Shown here piece by piece: positions 7,753-14,092 of a stretch of DNA of 18,005 nucleotides. The position numbers and the translations under genes were made by a program. The notes beneath the pieces are model-generated. The model saw nothing but the letters and a program-made list of their open reading frames with translations, was not told the DNA's origin and did no database searches. This DNA comes from Pseudomonadales bacterium (GTDB taxonomy: Bacteria > Pseudomonadota > Gammaproteobacteria > Pseudomonadales > UBA7239): NCBI GenBank assembly GCA_020443005.1, contig JAGRJA010000104.1, positions 1 through 18,005 of the forward strand, written 5' to 3'. The first letter of the stretch is position 1. Each line of letters starts with the position of its first letter.

Positions 7753-9633
7753 ATGAAACCCGTTGCTGAAAAAAAGCGCCTTTTGAGCTGTAAACGCTTT
7801 TTCCCGTTTTTTATCACCCAGTTTCTGGGTGCATTCAACGATAATGTTTTTCGCAATGTGTTGATGTTGCTTTTTGCATTCGGTGGCAGCAAGGTACTGG
7901 GCATGCCTGAAAATGTGATTGTGAATTTTGCAGCCATGCTGTTCATTTTGCCTTTTTTTCTGTTTGCAGCAACGGCAGGCCAGTTTGCAGACAAGTATGA
8001 AAAGTCCGGCATTATAAGATGGATAAAGTTTGCGGAAGTGCTGGTCATGCTTTTGGCGGCTACAGCCTTTTATTTTGAAAGCTATAAATTATTGTTGATG
8101 ATTCTCTTTTTGATGGGTTTTCAGTCTGCGTGTTTCGCGCCGGTAAAATATGCATTGTTACCCCAGCATCTTCATCCTGATGAATTGCTTGAAGGTAATG
8201 GTCTGGTTCAAATGGGTACCATGCTGGCAATTCTTGTGGGGACGATTGTTGCAGGTTTTATGGTGTTGATGCCCCTACAGTGGGTTTCCCTTTTGCTTTT
8301 AGTTGTTGCATTAGCCGGCTGGTTTTGCAGTTTTGGCATCCCGGTGGCTGAAGCCTGTGATAAAAACCTGACCATAAACTGGAACCCTTTTTCGCAAACA
8401 TGGCAAACGCTGACAAAAGCGACTGAAAACAAAACTGTTTTTTTATCGATTTTGGGTATTTCCTGGTTCTGGTTGCTGGGTTCCGCTTATCTCACCCAGG
8501 TGCCAAACTTTACCCGTGAAACACTTCATGCCCAGCCTCAGGTTGCGACCCTGATGCTTGCACTTTTTTCATTGGGTATTGGCGGTGGTTCATTGTTCTG
8601 TGACCGACTTTCGGGCCATCGTGTTGAAGTGGGCTTGATTCCTTTTGGGGCTTTCGGTTTAAGTGCGTTTGGTATAGACCTTTATTTTGCAATCCAGAAT
8701 TATGCCGTTGTCCCGGATGCAGGCATCTGGCCGTTTATTTCGGCGGTTGGTTCGTTTCGTTTAATGTCCGATCTTTTTTTGCTGGGTGTTTTTGCCGGTT
8801 TTTTCGTTGTGCCTTTAAATGCCCTGATACAGGAAAGAACACCGGCTGAAAAGCGTGCGCAGGTGATTGCGGCCAACAGTGTGTTGAATGCCTTGTTTAT
8901 GGTGCTGGCAGCTTTGATCAGTATTGCGATGCTGACACTTGTAGAACTGTCCATTCCGGAGTTTTTTCTGGTGATGGCGTTGATGAATATAGCTGTCGCT
9001 GTCTTTATTTTTGTTCAGATTCCGGAATTCTCAATGCGATTCCTGATCTGGCTTTTGACCCATACACTTTACCGTGTTCGGGCCTCCGGTCTTGAGCATG
9101 TGCCGGAAAAAGGCGCTGCTGTCATTGTTTGTAACCATGTCAGTTTTGTGGATGCCTTGATACTGGCGGGGGCTGTACGCAGGCCCATTCGTTTTATTAT
9201 GTACAAGCCGATCTTCAGAATCCCTGTGTTGAACTTTATTTTCAGGACCGGGCGAGCCATTCCTATTACATCGCGTTACGAGGACGAACAGGCATTTGAA
9301 ATGGCGTTCAAGCACATTTCTGCCGGCTTGAAAGCCGGTGATCTTCTCTGCATTTTTCCCGAAGGAAAATTAACCCGCGACGGGGAAATGAACGAGTTTA
9401 AAAAAGGCATAGAGCGAATAATTGCAAGTGATCCTGTGCCTGTTGTGCCGATGGCGCTGCGTGGTTTGTGGGGCAGTTTTTTCAGTCATCATGATGGCGG
9501 CGCATTCAGGGGTTTGCCACGAAAAATCTTTTCCAGAATAGAGCTGGTGGCAGCCGAGCCGGTAGCGGCAGATCAGGTTAGTGCCGACTTGCTCTTTGAG
9601 CGTGTTAAAGCCCTGAGAGGGGATGCCCGCTAG
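7753..9633 (+). CDS. MFS transporter fused to a PlsC-type acyltransferase
   Basis: The 626-residue protein has two modules. Residues 1 to about 425 are a polytopic membrane domain of the major facilitator type resembling LplT, the lysophospholipid flippase (FITQFLGAFNDNVFRN near the start). Residues from about 435 to the end are a PlsC-like 1-acylglycerol-3-phosphate acyltransferase domain with the HX4D motif NHVSFVD (H462, D467) and the FPEG motif (535-538, followed by KLTRDG). In E. coli, LplT and the bifunctional Aas (acyltransferase plus acyl-ACP synthetase) act together to import and reacylate lysophospholipids. Here the transporter is fused to the acyltransferase and the AMP-ligase module is absent. 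The likely role is uptake or flipping of a lysophospholipid and its reacylation. The ATG is 18 bp after the M15 gene. The stop TAG overlaps the GTG start of the next gene. Confidence 0.9.
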   Translation: MKPVAEKKRLLSCKRFFPFFITQFLGAFNDNVFRNVLMLLFAFGGSKVLGMPENVIVNFAAMLFILPFFLFAATAGQFADKYEKSGIIRWIKFAEVLVMLLAATAFYFESYKLLLMILFLMGFQSACFAPVKYALLPQHLHPDELLEGNGLVQMGTMLAILVGTIVAGFMVLMPLQWVSLLLLVVALAGWFCSFGIPVAEACDKNLTINWNPFSQTWQTLTKATENKTVFLSILGISWFWLLGSAYLTQVPNFTRETLHAQPQVATLMLALFSLGIGGGSLFCDRLSGHRVEVGLIPFGAFGLSAFGIDLYFAIQNYAVVPDAGIWPFISAVGSFRLMSDLFLLGVFAGFFVVPLNALIQERTPAEKRAQVIAANSVLNALFMVLAALISIAMLTLVELSIPEFFLVMALMNIAVAVFIFVQIPEFSMRFLIWLLTHTLYRVRASGLEHVPEKGAAVIVCNHVSFVDALILAGAVRRPIRFIMYKPIFRIPVLNFIFRTGRAIPITSRYEDEQAFEMAFKHISAGLKAGDLLCIFPEGKLTRDGEMNEFKKGIERIIASDPVPVVPMALRGLWGSFFSHHDGGAFRGLPRKIFSRIELVAAEPVAADQVSADLLFERVKALRGDAR

Positions 9634-10331
9634 TGTTGATTATTTTTGATTGCGATGGTGTGCTGGTTGATAGTGAACTACTCGCCAATCGCGTGTTGGC
9701 TGCACATTTGACCCGCCTGGGGCATTCAACCAGCCCGGATCAAAGTATGCGGCTTTATATGGGGCATTCGATGAAAGAGAATATGAAAAAGATCGAAGCC
9801 CGCTTTGCTTCTCCTCTGCCTGAGGATTTTCTGGATACCTTGCAAAAGGAGACCTTCAGGCTTTTTGAACAACATCTGGAAGCCGTGCCCGGTGTCGATG
9901 AAGTGCTGTGTTATCTGAACAATGTTCGCCGACCTTTTTGTGTTGCATCAAGTGGCGACTTTGAAAAACTGCAGTTGACGCTGAATAAAACCGGTTTGAT
10001 AAAGTATTTTTGTTCGCAAGGTGAGGGCAGGAATATCTTCAGTGCCACTGAAGTCGCTTTTGGCAAGCCTTCCCCCGATCTTTTTTTTCACGCTGCCCGC
10101 AGCATGGGGGCGTTGCCAGCACAAACGCTTGTGATAGAGGATTCCGTTCCGGGGGTGAATGCAGCACTGGCGGCGGGTATGAATGTGCTGGCACATCTGC
10201 CAAGAAACCTGCCTGCAGATTTTCGCGAGCAGCAAAAAGCCTTACTGGAAAGTTCGGGTGCTTCACTCTTCGAAGATATGAGAGAATTGCTGGTTCTATT
10301 AAAAGCTGATGTCAGGTCAGAATGCCTATGA
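9633..10331 (+). CDS. HAD-superfamily phosphatase (GTG start)
   Basis: The 232-residue protein is a subfamily IA haloacid dehalogenase-like hydrolase. It has motif I FDCDGVLVDSE with nucleophile D6 and D8, a helical cap, motif II CVASSG (S106/S107), motif III K145 in FGKPSPD, and motif IV IEDSVPGVNAA (E169, D170). Such proteins resemble phosphoglycolate phosphatase, beta-phosphoglucomutase and YieH-type phosphatases; the substrate cannot be read from sequence. The GTG start overlaps the last base of the preceding TAG stop (TAGTG), and the 3' end overlaps the cysE start by 10 bases, so translation is probably coupled on both sides. Confidence 0.92.
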   Translation: MLIIFDCDGVLVDSELLANRVLAAHLTRLGHSTSPDQSMRLYMGHSMKENMKKIEARFASPLPEDFLDTLQKETFRLFEQHLEAVPGVDEVLCYLNNVRRPFCVASSGDFEKLQLTLNKTGLIKYFCSQGEGRNIFSATEVAFGKPSPDLFFHAARSMGALPAQTLVIEDSVPGVNAALAAGMNVLAHLPRNLPADFREQQKALLESSGASLFEDMRELLVLLKADVRSECL

Positions 10332-11116
10332 AAACCGATATGTTATGGCAGCGCATACAGGAGGAAGCGCGACAGGCTGTTATGCAGGAGCCCTCAATGG
10401 CAGATTTCTATCAGCAGGAAATACTGGACTTTGACGATCTGGCATCAGCGCTGGCGCACAGGTTGGGGCGCTTGCTGGCGAGCCCGACAATGAGTGTCAG
10501 TCAGATCGCCGATATCTGTTGTGGGGTTTTTCAGCAAACGCCAGCGGTAATTGAGGATGGCGCAGCGGATATAGAAGCCTATGTCGAGAGAGATGCAGCG
10601 TGCGATCATTACAGCATGCCTTTGCTGTATTTCAAGGGTTTTCACGCCTTGCAGGCTTATCGTGTTGCCCATCAATTGTGGGTTCAGGGCAGGAGGGTGC
10701 TGGCGCTGTTTTTCCAGAATGCGATTTCCCAGACTTTTGCGGTTGATATTCACCCCGCTGCCCGCATTGGCAAGGGCATTATGATTGATCATGCTACCGG
10801 TGTTGTCATTGGTGAAACAGCTGTTGTTGAAGACAATGTCTCAATGCTGCACGGGGTAACGCTCGGTGGTGTGGGAACGGATTGTGGAAAGGATCGTCAC
10901 CCGAAAATTCGTCAGGGGGTTTTGATCAGTACGGGTGCAAATGTGCTTGGTTGTGTGGAGGTAGGAGAAGGCGCAAAGATTGGTGCGGGCAGTCTGGTGT
11001 TGAAAGATGTGCCTCCCCATACCACTGTTGCGGGTGTTCCTGCGAAAATTGTAGGCAAACCTGCTGTAGAATTACCGGCATTGGGTATGGATCATCAACT
11101 GGGCGACAATGACTGA
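10322..11116 (+). CDS. cysE: Serine O-acetyltransferase CysE
   Basis: CysE makes O-acetylserine from serine and acetyl-CoA, the committed step of cysteine synthesis. At 264 residues it has the N-terminal helical SAT domain (to about 140) and a C-terminal left-handed beta-helix of hexapeptide repeats. The catalytic residues are D142 in AVDIHPAARIG and H157 in MIDHATG, followed by ETAVVEDNVSMLHGVTLGG and the lid segment with KDRHPKI. The C-terminus (HQLGDND) does not end in the isoleucine that usually docks into cysteine synthase, so tight complex formation with CysK is uncertain. A second ATG at 10328 is the alternative start; AGGTC sits 5 bases before the first one. It overlaps the HAD gene by 10 bases and dgkA by 8. 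Confidence 0.96.
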   Translation: MPMKTDMLWQRIQEEARQAVMQEPSMADFYQQEILDFDDLASALAHRLGRLLASPTMSVSQIADICCGVFQQTPAVIEDGAADIEAYVERDAACDHYSMPLLYFKGFHALQAYRVAHQLWVQGRRVLALFFQNAISQTFAVDIHPAARIGKGIMIDHATGVVIGETAVVEDNVSMLHGVTLGGVGTDCGKDRHPKIRQGVLISTGANVLGCVEVGEGAKIGAGSLVLKDVPPHTTVAGVPAKIVGKPAVELPALGMDHQLGDND

Positions 11117-11495
11117 ATTCACGAACAAACCCGGAAAAAAGGGGCTGGCCCGTATTGTTGATGCCTTTGGTTATTCGTGCACGGGTTTGAAACAGGCATG
11201 GGATAACGAGGCGGCGTTCAGGGAAGAAGCCTGTTTACTGGTTGTATTTATTCCTCTGGCCTTCTGGCTGGGTTCAACAGTAACGGAGGTGGCCTTGTTG
11301 TTAATGAGTTGTTTTATCGTGTTGATAACAGAGTTGTTGAACTCGGCAATCGAGGCAGTTGTTGATCGTGTGGGCGCAGAGCGGCACGCGTTGTCTGGTC
11401 GTGCCAAGGATATCGCTTCGGCTGCAGTGCTTGTTTCATTGTTACAGGTTTTGGTTGTCTGGGGGCTGATTATCTGGCAAAGGTTTTTCAGTTAA
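11109..11495 (+). CDS. dgkA: Diacylglycerol kinase DgkA
   Basis: DgkA is the small integral-membrane kinase that returns diacylglycerol to phosphatidic acid in the inner membrane. The 128 residues hold the surface helix with NEAAFREE (33-40), three membrane helices, and the family signature ITELLNSAIEAVVDR (73-87) with E75, N78 and E82 at the catalytic positions. AKDIASAAV (99-107) follows in the third helix. It overlaps the cysE 3' end by 8 bases. With the MFS-PlsC gene upstream it is the second phospholipid-recycling function in this run. Confidence 0.96.
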   Translation: MTEFTNKPGKKGLARIVDAFGYSCTGLKQAWDNEAAFREEACLLVVFIPLAFWLGSTVTEVALLLMSCFIVLITELLNSAIEAVVDRVGAERHALSGRAKDIASAAVLVSLLQVLVVWGLIIWQRFFS

Positions 11496-11525
11496 CGATA
11501 CGGTTTTTTTCAAGAGGAGTTCAAA

Positions 11526-11900
11526 ATGACAATTGCTTACTGGTGTATTCTGGTCGCCGGGTTTGGTGTACCTTTTCTGTTTACCATCTACGCAAAGGCT
11601 AGCCCGGATTTTGATAATGCGGCTCCCCGAACTTATCTGGCCAGTCTGGAAGGTGCAAAGTTGCGTGCCTACTGGAGTGTGCAAAACCTTTACGAAACCT
11701 TTCCCCTGTTTACTGCGGCAGTGATTATTGCCCATCTGCAGGAAGTGAACCAGTCAACACTGAATATGATAGCCATTGCCTTTGTGGTTTTACGCATTCT
11801 TTATGGGGTTTTGTATGTCGTCAATCAATCAACATTGAGAAGTCTGGTCTGGATTGGCTCAATGGCCTGTATTATCAGTTTGTTTGTTCTTTCAGCCTGA
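11526..11900 (+). CDS. MAPEG-family membrane protein
   Basis: The 124-residue protein has four hydrophobic helices (about 4-22, 58-72, 78-100, 104-122), with the family-like segments PRTYLASLEGAKLRAYWSVQNLYETFPLF and LRILYGVLYV in the loop and third helix. MAPEG proteins include glutathione S-transferases and bacterial YecN-like members; the substrate here is unknown. AAGAGGAG lies 6 bases ahead of the ATG. It follows dgkA by 30 bp and ends the plus-strand run. The following 159 bp to the PilZ gene contain no clear terminator or promoter; a GGCAA/TTGCC pair is too weak to call. Confidence 0.85.
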   Translation: MTIAYWCILVAGFGVPFLFTIYAKASPDFDNAAPRTYLASLEGAKLRAYWSVQNLYETFPLFTAAVIIAHLQEVNQSTLNMIAIAFVVLRILYGVLYVVNQSTLRSLVWIGSMACIISLFVLSA

Positions 11901-12059
11901 GTGATTTGGAAGTGTGCTGTATGGCAAGCGGCCCCCCACCTGTCGGGAAAGGCAACATCCTGTTTTTGCCAAACTGTAAACGACTTATCTTTTTTTCAGA
12001 ATATCGGCTTGTAGAATTAACCGGTCAAACACGGTATTTCGCGCATTAACGGAGATTTT

Positions 12060-12404
12060 ATGGATCGTCAACGACGGAGTGAACCCAGAAAAAAACCAGA
12101 CCGTCTGATTGAAGCTTTTTTGCGAAATGGAGAACCATTCGGGCGTGTGATGAACCTGACCCGTCACGGTTTGATGCTGGCCCATACCCAACCCTTGCCC
12201 GGTAATACCATCATACCCCTGAGTTTGAAGTACCTTCATCAGGGCGTACCAGTGACAATTGACATGTCGGTTGAGGGCTTGTGGCACTCGGCGACACCGG
12301 AAAGTGGCAAGGGCTTCTGGTCCGGTTGCCAGATTGTTGATATTGATAGTGATGCGCTGCAGGTTCTTGAGAATCTTTTACAAACGCTCAGTGAGTATGA
12401 CTAG
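12060..12404 (+). CDS. PilZ-domain protein
   Basis: The 114-residue single-domain protein has the c-di-GMP-binding layout of PilZ: RRSEPR (R5, R6 and R10 in RRxxxR) near the N-terminus and NLTRHG (32-37) matching the (D/N)x(S/T)xxG motif after the first strand. The remainder has alternating beta strands (LPGNTIIPLSL, VTIDMSVEGLW, GFWSGCQIVDID) as expected for the barrel. Such stand-alone proteins act as c-di-GMP receivers for motility, adhesion or polysaccharide control. ACGGAG lies 5 bases ahead of the ATG. It converges with the luxR-type gene, the stop codons being 26 bp apart with no evident terminator. Confidence 0.85.
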   Translation: MDRQRRSEPRKKPDRLIEAFLRNGEPFGRVMNLTRHGLMLAHTQPLPGNTIIPLSLKYLHQGVPVTIDMSVEGLWHSATPESGKGFWSGCQIVDIDSDALQVLENLLQTLSEYD

Positions 12405-12430
12405 CCTGTTAATTACCGGGTGAAGGTCTT

Positions 12431-13285
12431 TCAGAGTAAATGTTTTTCCCGGAGCACCAGGGCCAGGTGGTAGGCGGGCAGCTTTGGCGTATTGAGTATT
12501 TTTCGTAACTGTTTTAAATGAAAATTTGTGGTGTTTTCAGAAACATTTCGCGCAGATGAGGCTTCCTTTATCGTGCTTTGAGGGTTTGCAAGAAAGTACT
12601 GCATCAGCGATGTTTCTGTCTTCGACAGGCTTAGATCACTTTTCCCGGCATGGCTCGTGTTATTGGTAACGGGCTGTCTTATTGTCAGGTAGTTGAGCAG
12701 GTCTTCAAAAATCAGCATGCCTGTATAAAGCATTTCCCAGTGTTTTTTGTCCAATCTGTCTTCCAGCGCTTCGTCGTTTTCGGCGCTGGAAAAATAAAGC
12801 ACCAGTTTATGAGCCTGATTGCGTTTTGCGATGAATATGCCACTGTTTATTTTATGGTGACGGGCCTGGGCGAAAACGGTTGTCAGTTTTTCCACATAGG
12901 CGTCATAGGTGTTTTGTGCTTTTTGCAAGATAAGCTCGTGTTGCAGTGCTTCTGACCAGCTGCCATAGACCACTGGCTGCCTTTGCAGGTGTCGGTGGAT
13001 ATAGGCAAAGGTGGGGTCGTGACGCCATCGCTCCTCTTCATAGTAACCGTTGTCCCACTCTGAAGGAAAAGTGCTCAGGCTGAAGTCGGGTGCAACCATT
13101 TTTTTGTTGGATGATATGTGAAAGGTCATTAAATGGACAAAATTCATGCCGAGATAATCAGCCAGTGAATTCAGCAGCTGTTTGAACTCCGTTTCATCAA
13201 AGGCGTTTTCGCCAAATGTGGAAATATCGAGCCCAAGCTGGGCAATGAGATCATTGTAGGTTGTGTAGCTGTCAGCGAAATTCAT
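12431..13285 (-). CDS. LuxR-family regulator with autoinducer-binding domain (LuxR solo in this window)
   Basis: The 284-residue protein has an N-terminal autoinducer-binding domain and a C-terminal LuxR-type helix-turn-helix (about 217-284). Four TraR ligand-pocket residues have close equivalents: W77, Y81, D90 (in RHDP) and W110, with W-Y and Y-D spacings (4 and 9) equal to TraR. G149 fits the fifth. In the HTH, SKTETSLMQYF carries E224, and SENTTNFHLKQLRKIL is the recognition-helix region, somewhat diverged (NPQST where most have a Gly). This implies an acyl-homoserine-lactone or related ligand. No luxI-type synthase is present in the window. It is divergent from the two-component gene at 13528, and the gap holds FNR-like and lux-box-like sites. 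The ATG at 13285 has a weak ribosome-binding site. Confidence 0.88.
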   Translation of the reverse strand: MNFADSYTTYNDLIAQLGLDISTFGENAFDETEFKQLLNSLADYLGMNFVHLMTFHISSNKKMVAPDFSLSTFPSEWDNGYYEEERWRHDPTFAYIHRHLQRQPVVYGSWSEALQHELILQKAQNTYDAYVEKLTTVFAQARHHKINSGIFIAKRNQAHKLVLYFSSAENDEALEDRLDKKHWEMLYTGMLIFEDLLNYLTIRQPVTNNTSHAGKSDLSLSKTETSLMQYFLANPQSTIKEASSARNVSENTTNFHLKQLRKILNTPKLPAYHLALVLREKHLL

Positions 13286-13314
13286 TTTCTGTCGATAGCT
13301 GCAGTTTTGAAGTT

Positions 13315-13356
13315 TTTATGAAACCAAAGTCTATGAGTTTTTTTGATCCAAATCAA
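13315..13356 (-). promoter_or_regulatory. Candidate promoter region of the luxR-type gene
   Basis: Two readings are possible. A factor-independent one uses TTGATT (13356-13351) and TAGACT (13333-13328), 17 bp apart. An FNR-dependent one places CATAAA (13320-13315) as -10, with the FNR-like palindrome centred about 41.5 bp upstream of a start near 13308, the class II activator position. Neither is proven. Confidence 0.35.
13343..13356. promoter_or_regulatory. FNR/Anr-type binding site, exact consensus
   Basis: TTGAT-CCAA-ATCAA is an exact match to the FNR/Anr consensus TTGAT-N4-ATCAA, a perfect 5-bp inverted repeat with a 4-bp spacer. It lies 58 bases ahead of the luxR-type ATG in the divergent gap. 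FNR-family proteins activate from -41.5 in low oxygen, and a usable -10 (CATAAA) lies at the matching distance leftward. The site was found by eye. Confidence 0.65.
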
Positions 13357-13371
13357 TTCGTTGGCAATTTT

Positions 13372-13401
13372 TAACCGTTTAAGCGGGCTTTGTAACCGTT
13401 T
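13372..13401. repeat. Two 9-bp direct repeats 21 bp apart
   Basis: TAACCGTTT occurs at 13372-13380 and again at 13393-13401, with start-to-start distance of exactly 21 bp, two helical turns. The match extends to 10 of 11 bases if the two bases upstream are counted. Same-face direct repeats at this spacing are typical of a dimeric regulator's operator. They lie between the FNR-like and the lux-box-like sites. Confidence 0.55.
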
Positions 13402-13418
13402 GTCGAAATCCATCGCTG

Positions 13419-13438
13419 AACTACCCTATTTGGTAGTT
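13419..13438. promoter_or_regulatory. Lux-box-like 20-bp palindrome
   Basis: AACTACC-N6-GGTAGTT is a perfect 7-bp inverted repeat of total length 20 bp, the length of a classical lux box, and it satisfies the CT-N12-AG rule of LuxR-family operators. It lies in the gap between the luxR-type gene and the response regulator gene, centred about 99 bases ahead of the latter. If the centre is at -42.5, the rightward start would be near 13471, with TAGTTT (13460-13465) in the -10 position. A weak hairpin function is the alternative reading. Confidence 0.55.
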
Positions 13439-13527
13439 TTCCATTTAAGGCAAAGCCTGTAGTTTTGTTACATACGCTATTTTTGAGCGGCATGTATTAA
13501 ATAATAAAATTCAAAGAGGGGATATTT

Positions 13528-14025
13528 ATGTACAAAATCATGATTGTGGATGACGAGGAAAACATCATCAAATCGTTGCAGCGTACCCTGCGGCGCCAGC
13601 ATGACTGGGATATTGAAACCTATACGGATCCCTTGTTGGCGCTGAAAAGGGTCAGAACCTGTATTTTTGATCTCGTTTTATCGGATTGCAGAATGCCGGG
13701 TATTGACGGCATTGCCTTCCTTTCCGAGTTGCGTCAACTTCAACCCGATGCGATTCGCATGGTGCTTACCGGTGCCGTCAATATCAATACCCTGATGGAC
13801 GCGATTAACAGTGCCGGTGCCTTTCGCTTTATCGCCAAGCCCTGGGATGACGACAACCTGATTCAGTCAATCAATGAGGGTTTGAGATTTCGTCGCATTA
13901 TGGTGGAAAACCGTATGTTGGCAGAGAAGGTGAAAGAGCAGGAAGACGAGCTCAAACAGTTGTATTTTGAAAAAGCCGGTGCCGCACAACAAAAAAACGG
14001 GGTGCATAAAGGCGTTGATGGTTAG
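13528..14025 (+). CDS. Single-receiver-domain response regulator
   Basis: The 165-residue protein is a CheY-like receiver with D8/D9 (VDDEEN), phosphorylatable D53 (LSDCRMPG), T81 (VLTG) and K104 followed by the PWDDDNL motif seen in RpfG/HupR-type receivers. After the receiver (about 1-120) there is only a short charged, coiled-coil-like tail (MLAEKVKEQEDELKQLYFEK), with no HD-GYP, GGDEF or DNA-binding domain. It must act through protein contacts, plausibly with the adjacent kinase as a phosphorelay or regulator. AGAGGGG lies 6 bases before the ATG. It is the first gene of the plus-strand signalling operon, with the histidine kinase 67 bp downstream. The divergent gap upstream contains several regulatory sites. 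Confidence 0.92.
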   Translation: MYKIMIVDDEENIIKSLQRTLRRQHDWDIETYTDPLLALKRVRTCIFDLVLSDCRMPGIDGIAFLSELRQLQPDAIRMVLTGAVNINTLMDAINSAGAFRFIAKPWDDDNLIQSINEGLRFRRIMVENRMLAEKVKEQEDELKQLYFEKAGAAQQKNGVHKGVDG

Positions 14026-14092
14026 ATTTTAACGACGGGCATTACCGTGCTGGAGGCCTTCAGAAAAACAGTATAAATAAAGGGGAAGTAAA

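Noticed and set aside
11925..11980. GGCAA/TTGCC pair and C-rich stretch after the MAPEG gene as a terminator
   Set aside because: The stem is 5 bp with a large loop, and no T-run follows directly.
13419..13444. The 20-bp palindrome followed by TTTT as a terminator
   Set aside because: The stem is AT-rich with a 6-base loop and no gene ends upstream of it on either strand, so an operator reading fits better.
13483..13510. TTGAGC-N16-TAAAAT as a promoter for the response regulator gene
   Set aside because: The start would fall inside the ribosome-binding site, about 11 bases before the ATG, which leaves no room for initiation.
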